A stretch of 9,026 nt of DNA from Opitutaceae bacterium UBA3033 (GTDB taxonomy: Bacteria; Verrucomicrobiota; Verrucomicrobiia; Opitutales; Opitutaceae). Shown here in pieces: positions 1-6,189 of the stretch. Both the position numbers and the translations under genes were made by a program. The stretch is from positions 16,658 to 25,683 of the forward strand of contig DFDG01000109.1 in assembly GCA_002367815.1 (NCBI GenBank). Direction: 5' to 3'. The notes below the pieces were generated by a model. It ran no database searches. It had not been told where the DNA came from and saw nothing but the letters and a program-made list of their open reading frames with translations. Within the stretch, counting starts at the first letter, position 1, and every line of letters begins with the position of its first letter.

Positions 1-56
1 GTTTTTTGTTTTCAATCCCTGATGCGCGAACCTGCAACCACAGATCATCACGCATC

Positions 57-308
57 ATGTCAATCATCACAAAACTCCCCGGTATCCGCGTTCGTTCGGA
101 TAATCCCAACCACCACCTGTGGAATAACCACGGGACTTGGTTTCTGCACTACACGGTGCACCCCACTCCTTTCACCAAAGAGCGCATCCGTCGTTCATTG
201 GGCACCAAGGACTTGGAAGTGGCCCGTGACCGTCGCGATACGTTTTTCGAACATCTGAAAAACGAAGCCCACAAGGCTGCTGCCTTGAAGAAGTCAGCCG
301 CGGCGTGA
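57..308 (+). CDS. Small protein resembling the N-terminal arm-binding part of a tyrosine recombinase
   Basis: The frame encodes 83 residues from the ATG at 57. An in-frame TTG at 6 would add 17 residues of low-complexity look and has no ribosome binding site, so I prefer the ATG, although no Shine-Dalgarno is visible there either. The pattern GTWFLHYTV, then a basic stretch and RRSLGTKDLEVARDRRD, resembles the start of phage-type integrases, where a small beta-sheet domain contacts arm-type DNA sites and SLGTxDxxxA leads into the helical core-binding domain. The protein stops after the first helix, with a Lys/Ala tail. No catalytic domain with the R-H-R-Y residues follows in any frame. By inference it could be a small DNA-binding protein or a remnant of an integrase. 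Its stop overlaps the start of the next gene, suggesting one transcript. The resemblance is from memory of the family pattern, not a search. Confidence 0.6.
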   Translation: MSIITKLPGIRVRSDNPNHHLWNNHGTWFLHYTVHPTPFTKERIRRSLGTKDLEVARDRRDTFFEHLKNEAHKAAALKKSAAA

Positions 309-592
309 ACGCACCCCGGCAAGTTTTACGCTTCCGGACTGCCGGGAGCGAGGGGCCGTTTGTATCCGGAAGTCGGATCATCCTGGATGTCTGGCAGGAC
401 GATCTTCCTCTGCCAGTCGGACATATTGTCTACCTCGCGGTGCAACCGGGTATCCCTGCTCGATGGGCTTTCGTGCTGAGCGATGGCCGGGTCACCGGCA
501 TGCAGAGCATCCTTTCACGCAGTGATCTGGAGGGTCAGATAATGGAATATTTCTTCCAAGACCTCATCGCCGATCAACGCCACAGCGCCTGA
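305..592 (+). CDS. Hypothetical protein of 95 residues, coupled to the upstream gene
   Basis: I do not recognise this family. The frame opens with GTG at 305, whose last two bases form the stop codon of the preceding gene (GTGA overlap), an arrangement typical of translational coupling. The predicted protein is soluble, with no signal peptide or membrane segment. It has a basic N-terminus (RQVLRFR), a hydrophobic beta-rich middle (RIILDVW, HIVYLAV, RWAFVLSDGRV) and an acidic, amphipathic C-terminal helix (SDLEGQIMEYFFQDLIAD). The composition suggests a small alpha/beta fold. No ATG inside the frame would leave a sensible protein. Pairing with an integrase-arm-like gene is the only contextual clue. 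It ends 15 bp before a strong hairpin. Function unknown; the frame itself looks real because of the overlap and the balanced composition. Confidence 0.55.
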   Translation: MNAPRQVLRFRTAGSEGPFVSGSRIILDVWQDDLPLPVGHIVYLAVQPGIPARWAFVLSDGRVTGMQSILSRSDLEGQIMEYFFQDLIADQRHSA

Positions 593-607
593 ACCATAAA
601 TACATTC

Positions 608-641
608 AAACCAAGCCGCGCTTCCCTGCGCGGCTTGGTTT
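608..641 (+). terminator. Strong GC-rich hairpin, probable intrinsic terminator
   Basis: A perfect 14-bp inverted repeat has its left arm at 608-621 (AAACCAAGCCGCGC), a six-base loop TTCCCT at 622-627 and its right arm at 628-641. It lies 15 bp after the stop of the 95-residue gene. The T-run after the stem is short (TTTT at 639-642, partly within the arm), so termination may be weak or factor-assisted. It ends only 16 bp before the ATG of the next gene. It could therefore also be a 5'-leader structure if transcription of the oxidoreductase starts upstream of it. Confidence 0.7.
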
Positions 642-657
642 TGCACGCTGTTAGGCC

Positions 658-1935
658 ATGCCAAACAAATCCCTGACATTTGCCGCGATCGGTTGCGGAA
701 GCCGCGTGCGCACTTACACCAAGACCGCCGCAATGATGCCGGACCGTTATCAGGTCATCGCTGCGGCCGATCCCAATCCGGAACGTTTGAAGATGATGCA
801 GGCACTCGTGCCGAATGGCACCCTACGCACCTTCGCCAGCGATCGTGAGTTACTCGCAGCCGGAAAACTCGCTGACATCATGATGATCGGCACGCAGGAC
901 GCTTATCATGTGCAACCATGCATCGAAGCGATGCGCCTTGGCTATGATGTGTTGCTCGAAAAACCCATCGCCACAAATTTTGCCGAGGTAATGCAACTCG
1001 AACGGGAGGCCATCCGACTCGGTCGCCGGGTATTGATCTGCCACGTGCTACGCTACACCCCGTTTTATACTTTGATCAAATCCCTCCTCGATAGCGGCTC
1101 TGTGGGCGAAATCGCGACGGTTACGGCAACCGAAGGAGTGGCTCCATTTCATCAGGCCCATTCCTTTGTCCGGGGACATTGGGGCGTAGTGGAAAAGAGT
1201 TCGCCCATGATCATCGCCAAGTGTTGTCACGACTTGGATATGCTTTCTTGGCTGGTCGATTCCAAGTGCCAGCAGGTTTCCAGCTTTGGCTCACTCTCGC
1301 ACTTCAATCCCAACCACGCCCCGGCGGGCGCACCGATGCGCTGCACCGACGGTTGCCCCGTCGCAGATAGTTGTGACTACAACGCGCATCGCTACCTCAG
1401 CGATCAACGCCACTGGCTGCAATGGGTGTTCGACGGCGGCGTGGAAGCTGACGATGCAAGTGTCACGCAATGGCTCCGCACTTCACCCTGGGGTCGTTGC
1501 GTCTACCATTGCGACAACACCGCCGTGGATCGCCAAACGGTAAACATGAGCTTTGCCAACTACGTCACGGCCACCCTGACCATGACCGCGTTTGATACCG
1601 GCCGCAGCCTTGAAATCCGTGGCACCAAAGGCGTGCTACTCGCCGGTGAAGCGGTAAAGCAACTCTCTGGTCACGACATTGCCCTAACTCATCATCATGA
1701 TGGCAACATCGTGTATCATGACACCCCGGTGGAGGAAGGTGAATTCGCCGGGCACGGTGGCGGGGATTTCGGACTGATGGACGCCTTGGACGCGGAGTGG
1801 CGCAAATCAGATCCGGCTGAAATGCGGTCTTCCCTGCAGCGATCTGTCGAAAGTCACACCATGGGGTTTGCCGCCGAGGAAGCCCGAGTGAACGGAAGCG
1901 TGGTCAACCTCGATGAGTTTCGCGGTCGCCACTGA
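658..1935 (+). CDS. Gfo/Idh/MocA-family NAD(P)-dependent oxidoreductase
   Basis: This is a 425-residue protein of the glucose-fructose oxidoreductase/inositol dehydrogenase family, which oxidises or reduces sugars and cyclitols with NAD(P) in the cytoplasm. The N-terminal Rossmann fold shows the dinucleotide loop AIGCGSR at residues 10-16 and an acidic residue at the end of the second strand (AAADPN, 35-40). The family motif EKP is at 101-103, with K102 the expected catalytic lysine. The C-terminal substrate domain includes KCCHDLD at 188-194, with H191, D192 and D194 as candidate active-site residues. It also has HGGGDFGLM at 366-374. A cysteine cluster (C229, C233, C239, C281, C285) marks a subfamily and could bind a metal. 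Substrate cannot be deduced. No clear Shine-Dalgarno precedes the ATG, but the Rossmann motif starts eight residues later, so a later start is excluded. The gene converges on the minus-strand block with a 10-bp gap. Confidence 0.92.
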   Translation: MPNKSLTFAAIGCGSRVRTYTKTAAMMPDRYQVIAAADPNPERLKMMQALVPNGTLRTFASDRELLAAGKLADIMMIGTQDAYHVQPCIEAMRLGYDVLLEKPIATNFAEVMQLEREAIRLGRRVLICHVLRYTPFYTLIKSLLDSGSVGEIATVTATEGVAPFHQAHSFVRGHWGVVEKSSPMIIAKCCHDLDMLSWLVDSKCQQVSSFGSLSHFNPNHAPAGAPMRCTDGCPVADSCDYNAHRYLSDQRHWLQWVFDGGVEADDASVTQWLRTSPWGRCVYHCDNTAVDRQTVNMSFANYVTATLTMTAFDTGRSLEIRGTKGVLLAGEAVKQLSGHDIALTHHHDGNIVYHDTPVEEGEFAGHGGGDFGLMDALDAEWRKSDPAEMRSSLQRSVESHTMGFAAEEARVNGSVVNLDEFRGRH

Positions 1936-1945
1936 TCACCACGTT

Positions 1946-4900
1946 TCAGGGAATGTTGAGCCGTTGGCCCGGTCGCAATACATTCTCCGCACTCAATACT
2001 TCGCGATTTGCTTCGTAAATTTCCTGCCATCGATTGGCCGTGCCGAAATAGCGCGTGCTGATGCGGGAGAGGGAATCCCCCTCCACTACAATATGAAAAC
2101 GCGGCGTCTCAACTTGTGGAATCGTGGTGCGCGTAGGGGTGGAGGTTGGTGCGGGATTGCTCGTCACCCCATTTGAATTTACATAACGAGCCGCTGAGGC
2201 GATCTGATCCAAGGTCCCCTGCGCTTGACGCAAGCGGGCCGACAAGGCTGAATTCTCCTGCTCCAGACTGGTAATCCTCGACGCTCTGTCCCGATCCAGC
2301 GCCTGTAAAACCTGGTTCAATCGAGTATTCTCCGCCTTGGACCCAACCAGATCCTTTTGAATAATATTAAACTGCGCCAATGCGGCAGTAAGTCCGTCGA
2401 TCCGACTATTCGCCTCCACCAATGCTTTGCTGGTTTCCACCAATCTGGAGTTCTCCGACCGCAGTGAATCAAGCTGGTTAGTCGCAAGCTCCAGACGTTG
2501 GGAGAGGGCCGACTTTTCATTGAGGAGTTGTGATTCACTGACGGCTTGCGATTGCGCGGTCTGTTCAACTTCAGCCAACTGGCCTTGGACGGTAGTGAGT
2601 TGGGTCCGCAAGTCTGCCGCTACAGAATCAGCCGCACTCAGATGGGTATTTTCGGATTTCAGCTCCTCTATTTGGTTGGTCGCTTCGTCCAATTTGGTTT
2701 GCAACTTTTCCGCCTGGATTTTGGCCGCGTTGGTCTCGGTTGCGGCCAATCGGATCTGCCCATCCCTTTGCGTCTTGATCTGATCAAGTTCGTTCTGCAC
2801 CTGAAGTGCTTGGTTGCGCGACCCAGCCAATTGGGTTTCCAGGAATAACTTTCCCTTGGTCAAATTCTCGTTGATCCCGGTTAACTCCGCCACGGTTCCG
2901 CCTTGCCGATTAAGCGCCGTGTCTGATGTCGCAAATTTCGCCTGTAATTTCTGCAATTCGTCTTGGGCCTTGTTGGCAGCAGCCTTGGAGGCTGCCTCGT
3001 TTGATTGCATATCAGACAGCTGCTTTTCGGTCGACGACAGCTTGAACGCCATAGCCTCGAACTGCGCCCGCTGTTCCACCCGCTCCTGCACCAGGCTCGC
3101 GTTGATCGCAGCCAATTCATCCGCCCGGGTTTGAGCATCCTGTAAATCTGACTCCAAAGTTTCCGTGTTGGAATTCTTACCCAGTATCAACGAACGATTG
3201 GCATCTGAAAGCGACTTGCTGGTCTCATTGGCCCGGTTCAATTGATCCGACAGTTTGGCCATGGCCTCTGCCGATTGGGATCGTTCCTGACCCAGATGGT
3301 TTTCCAATACACTGACCTGCGCTTGTAAGGATTGGATTTCCATCAGGGTGGCCCGGGCGTCAGGCAAGGCCTGTGCTGCCTGTGCCTGTGCCGCCAAAGC
3401 AGCCGCGGCGCTTTTGCGGGAATTATCCAGATCAGAGTGCAACGATGACATCTGAACAGTGAGTTCCTTTATCGTAGCTTCACGTTCTGCGATGACACGC
3501 GCCGCTTCATCAATCTCGGCATTCAATCGCGCCGTCTGATCGGTTGCCTGTGATGACTGTGACGCATTCGATCGGCTGGTCGTGGCAAGTTGCTGATTTT
3601 CAGCCGTCAGTTTCGTGATTTGGTTCTTAAGGTCGCTGTTGGCTTGCTCAAGGTCACGATTGGCTGAGTCCAGATTCTGCAGCTTGGCAAACAAGGAAGA
3701 CAACTGCGTGTTGGCCTCATCAAGTTTGGGCTGCAAAGTCGCCTCGGCCGCAGATTGATTTTCCTGAGAGTCCTGCAACTGCCGTTGTAATATGGCCCGT
3801 TGATTCTTGGTATCCTGCTGTTCGCGAATAAAACGCTGCCGATCCAATTCGGTATCCGCCAGTTGCTGGGCTAACCGGCTCTCCGCTGACTTACTGGCAT
3901 TAAGTTTGGACCCAAGATCAGCCGCCCGTGCGGTATCCCCACCATTGGCGGCAAGACTCTGCCGCAACTGTGCAATTTGTCTAATTACCTCTTCATTTTC
4001 CAGTGCGAGGCGATTCCGTTCCGATTGGGCGCCTGCCAATTGCTGCGCCAATCTCCTTTCTGCCGACTTGCTGGCATTAAGTTTGGATTCCAGATCAACT
4101 GAGCGTACAGCATCGCTACCTTTTGCCGCGAGGTTTCGCTGCAACTCGGTAACCTGATTAAGCGCATTATCCTTCTCCAAACTGAGACGCGCCTGCTCAT
4201 TCTCCAAATTTGATAACCGTTGGGATAATTCCCTGGCGATCTGGCGACTGGAATTCAGTTCAGATTCCAGGGCTTGGATTCGGGAAGAATCACCGATGTA
4301 AACAGGTCGAATGTCCGCTGCACTCAAAGCGATCTGCAATGAAGCCACCTGCCCGGTGAAATTTTTATTATTTACCTCCAACTGGCGCGCGACGGTTTCT
4401 ATCTCCGAGATTTTCGCGCGCGCAGCGGCTGATCCATCCCTGAATTCGGCTTGGGTGGAATTGAGCTGCACCTTCAGTCCCTCCATTTCACGCTGACTTG
4501 AAACCAGATTGCTCTGGGCCTCGGTCACCAAACCTTTCAAACGCTGAACTTTGGCATTATCGCCGTTTTGGGCCTGACCCGCTGCCGTCAGCTTGCCCTC
4601 TAATTCCGTTTTGGCTGCCAGCGCAGTTTTATGAGCCTCTTTGGTGTTTTCCAATTCCTGACTCAATGTGGTGATCTGTTGCTTGGCCTCGGTCAGCTGA
4701 GCCAATGCCTGACTGCCACTGGCTACTTGATCCCGGAGGTTATGAATTTCTATCGGTGAAATGTTCCCCGCGACTTGCTTCCTGCTTTCCGTCGTCAGCC
4801 GCTGATTATCATCCCGTAAGCTGGCCACTTCCTGCCGGAGACTCGACAGTGCTTCACTCTGGTCGGAATCCGCACTGCTACCGGATGGTTGCGGTGCCGA

Positions 4901-5350
4901 ATTCGATTTGGAATTGGCCACACGTAATTGGCGTAAAATCGAACTTAGCTCCTTGGTAGAACGGGTCACTTCATTATTGAGGCGGGTATTCTCCTCCATC
5001 AGATAAGTAATCTTGGGATCCGATTTCGGGTCTTTTTGCGTGGCTGCTATCGACCGACTGATGGTGTCAACTTTTGCGGCCAGTTGGGAGTTTTCCGCCA
5101 AAGCAGATTGCAATTGCGACGATAGATTTGCCCGTTCCTCATCAACCTTCTGTTGCAAGGCCAGTAAACGGTCGTTTTCTGCCTTCATCGCTTGAAGTTG
5201 TTTACGCAGTTGTTCGTCCGCACCCGTCCCTGCAGCAACCTGGGCCGGTCCCGGGCCTGACTGGGCTGTGCCTGGTGCGCCATTGCGCATAGATTCCAAA
5301 CGGGCATTCGCTTGAGCCAACTGAGAAGAGGACAATTGCTTGGCGACCAA
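1946..5350 (-). CDS. Giant coiled-coil protein with C-terminal LysM domain (downstream part of a frame-split gene)
   Basis: The frame gives 1134 residues if counted from a TTG at 5350. That TTG has no ribosome binding site, and the frame stays open upstream through EALVWLSVAVENG to the GGGGA tract near 5430. I read it as the continuation of the Sel1-repeat gene upstream rather than an independent gene. After a short Pro/Gly/Ala linker (about residues 24-46) it is almost wholly heptad-like, rich in Gln, Ser, Ala, Leu and Glu, up to about residue 1050, predicting a long coiled-coil rod. Three tandem 59-residue repeats lie in the rod. A Thr/Pro linker leads to a LysM domain at 1085-1134 (VVEGDSLSRISTRYFG, then NRWQEIYEANR and LRPGQRLNIP), which binds peptidoglycan glycan chains. 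Alone, this product has no signal peptide and could not reach the periplasm. That supports a single exported protein in the ancestral gene. It converges on the oxidoreductase gene. Confidence 0.85.
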   Translation of the reverse strand: MVAKQLSSSQLAQANARLESMRNGAPGTAQSGPGPAQVAAGTGADEQLRKQLQAMKAENDRLLALQQKVDEERANLSSQLQSALAENSQLAAKVDTISRSIAATQKDPKSDPKITYLMEENTRLNNEVTRSTKELSSILRQLRVANSKSNSAPQPSGSSADSDQSEALSSLRQEVASLRDDNQRLTTESRKQVAGNISPIEIHNLRDQVASGSQALAQLTEAKQQITTLSQELENTKEAHKTALAAKTELEGKLTAAGQAQNGDNAKVQRLKGLVTEAQSNLVSSQREMEGLKVQLNSTQAEFRDGSAAARAKISEIETVARQLEVNNKNFTGQVASLQIALSAADIRPVYIGDSSRIQALESELNSSRQIARELSQRLSNLENEQARLSLEKDNALNQVTELQRNLAAKGSDAVRSVDLESKLNASKSAERRLAQQLAGAQSERNRLALENEEVIRQIAQLRQSLAANGGDTARAADLGSKLNASKSAESRLAQQLADTELDRQRFIREQQDTKNQRAILQRQLQDSQENQSAAEATLQPKLDEANTQLSSLFAKLQNLDSANRDLEQANSDLKNQITKLTAENQQLATTSRSNASQSSQATDQTARLNAEIDEAARVIAEREATIKELTVQMSSLHSDLDNSRKSAAAALAAQAQAAQALPDARATLMEIQSLQAQVSVLENHLGQERSQSAEAMAKLSDQLNRANETSKSLSDANRSLILGKNSNTETLESDLQDAQTRADELAAINASLVQERVEQRAQFEAMAFKLSSTEKQLSDMQSNEAASKAAANKAQDELQKLQAKFATSDTALNRQGGTVAELTGINENLTKGKLFLETQLAGSRNQALQVQNELDQIKTQRDGQIRLAATETNAAKIQAEKLQTKLDEATNQIEELKSENTHLSAADSVAADLRTQLTTVQGQLAEVEQTAQSQAVSESQLLNEKSALSQRLELATNQLDSLRSENSRLVETSKALVEANSRIDGLTAALAQFNIIQKDLVGSKAENTRLNQVLQALDRDRASRITSLEQENSALSARLRQAQGTLDQIASAARYVNSNGVTSNPAPTSTPTRTTIPQVETPRFHIVVEGDSLSRISTRYFGTANRWQEIYEANREVLSAENVLRPGQRLNIP
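1949..2098 (-). other. LysM peptidoglycan-binding domain
   Basis: The last 50 codons of the coiled-coil protein encode a typical single LysM module. It opens with HIVVEGDSLSRIS (the usual YxVxxGDTLxxIA pattern), then has a YFG turn, the WQEIYEANRE helix and the closing LRPGQRLNIP. The RYFG..NRW spacing is the form common in Gram-negative envelope proteins. Its place at the extreme C-terminus suggests a cell-wall anchor at the end of the coiled-coil rod. Confidence 0.9.
3740..4270 (-). repeat. Three tandem 177-bp (59-codon) repeats in the coiled coil
   Basis: Three head-to-tail units occupy 4270-4094, 4093-3917 and 3916-3740, reading along the minus strand. They begin LESELNSSRQ, LESKLNASKS and LGSKLNASKS. 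The second and third share SKLNASKSAExRLAQQLA almost exactly, also at DNA level (the 14-mer GCATTAAGTTTGGA starts at both 3897 and 4074). The first and second share the unit end, RNLAAKGSD against QSLAANGGD. The third unit diverges in its last ten residues. The period of 59 is not a multiple of seven, so each unit shifts the heptad phase. Confidence 0.9.
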
Positions 5351-5391
5351 GTCGCGCCCAAGCGGATTGATGCCGTTTTCGACCGCGACAC

Positions 5392-6189
5392 TCAGCCAGA
5401 CCAGTGCCTCGATAGGATTGGCTTTGAGCCCTCCCCTCCCCTCCCCTCCGCCAGCATGATGCCGTAGTTGTTCTGAGCCGGGCCGAAACCCAACTGGGCC
5501 GCGGCCAGATAAAACTCGGCCGCACCAGCCTCATCCTTGGCCGAACCGCGACCTTCCTCTTTCATTACGGCCAGATTATAATTGGCCCGGGCATAACCTT
5601 GTTCAGCCGACAAGCCATACCAGCGTTGGGCTTGGATTGCATCGGCACTCACCCCGCGACCCAACTCATAGGCGAGACCCAGATTGTATTGCGCCTCGGC
5701 AACTCCTTGATCGGCTGCCTGTGTAAACCACAGCACTGCCTCAAAATTATCCTGCCCCACGCCGAGACCGCCGGCATACATGTTGCCGACGTTATATTGA
5801 GCAGGCGCAAATCCTTGTTGGGCTGCTTTCAGGTAATAGGAAAACGCCCTAGTGATATCCGTGGATACCCCACGACCAAGTTCATACATCATGCCCAGAT
5901 TAAAATTCGCCGGCGCGTAGGACCTCTCCGCCGAGAGTGTGTATTGCCGCAAAGCTTCCGCATCGTCGCGCGTCACCCCCTGGCCATTGGCGTATAAGTT
6001 ACCCAAAGCATTCAAAGCGACCGGATCTCCCGCCTCCGCCTGAGCCCGCAATGTTGCGAGATCAGATTGGGCCAGTGCCACTGCCGCCCCTAGAACGAAA
6101 ACCACCAGAGCAAAGAGACCCCTAAGTGGCTTAAGCACACATGGGGCACGTAATTGGGAATTCTCTGGGTGACTAGACACTGGGGCCAC
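5392..6189 (-). CDS. Sel1-like repeat protein with signal peptide (upstream part of a frame-split gene)
   Basis: The frame gives 265 residues from a GTG at 6189. A second GTG at 6138 would leave a shorter, more typical signal peptide; neither has a good Shine-Dalgarno. The N-terminus has basic residues K20 and R23, a hydrophobic core (FALVVFVLGAAVALA) and a probable cleavage site ALA|Q at 40/41, predicting Sec export. Sel1-like repeats of about 36 residues follow, starting near 55, 91, 128, 164 and 200 (for example NFNLGMMYELGRGV and QYNLGLAYELGRGV). They form a TPR-like solenoid for protein-protein contacts. A sixth repeat begins near 236 (QNNYGIMLAEGRGG) but is broken by a frame change at the pentanucleotide tract. 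The last eleven or so residues (SKPILSRHWSG) do not look like Sel1. The expected remainder (NPIEALVWLSVAVENG) lies in the next frame and joins the LysM coiled-coil gene. The start overlaps the preceding gene by 17 bp. Confidence 0.85.
   Translation of the reverse strand: MAPVSSHPENSQLRAPCVLKPLRGLFALVVFVLGAAVALAQSDLATLRAQAEAGDPVALNALGNLYANGQGVTRDDAEALRQYTLSAERSYAPANFNLGMMYELGRGVSTDITRAFSYYLKAAQQGFAPAQYNVGNMYAGGLGVGQDNFEAVLWFTQAADQGVAEAQYNLGLAYELGRGVSADAIQAQRWYGLSAEQGYARANYNLAVMKEEGRGSAKDEAGAAEFYLAAAQLGFGPAQNNYGIMLAEGRGGEGSKPILSRHWSG
5429..5449 (-). repeat. Pentanucleotide (GGGGA)n tract at the frame break
   Basis: A 21-bp perfect period-5 tract lies on the coding strand: GGA, three full GGGGA units, then GGG. 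It sits inside the sixth Sel1 repeat. Reading in the upstream frame gives AEGRGGEGSKPILSRHW and an early stop. Deleting one 5-bp unit gives AEGRGGLKANPIEALVW and continues into the LysM reading frame. With that deletion the distance from the GTG at 6189 to the stop at 1946 becomes 4239 bp, exactly 1413 codons. Such tracts are prone to slipped-strand mispairing and to sequencing error. Confidence 0.9.

Noticed and set aside
571..1413. A 13-bp direct repeat CGATCAACGCCAC at 571 and 1401, considered as att-like sites
   Set aside because: Both copies lie in coding sequence and encode DQRH; flanks differ and nothing between them looks like a mobile element. Probably chance.
1936..1945. Bidirectional terminator between the convergent genes
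   Set aside because: Only 10 bp separate the stop codons and I see no hairpin with a T-run in or near the gap.
2427..3134. Series of Ser/Cys-rich plus-strand frames of about 100-118 residues
   Set aside because: They are antisense to the coiled-coil gene; Cys- and Ser-rich translations are the typical complement of Gln/Ala/Leu-rich heptads.
5202..5534. 110-residue minus-strand frame bridging the split gene
   Set aside because: It is the third frame over the Sel1/LysM junction, with Arg/Trp-rich composition and no similarity to Sel1 repeats.
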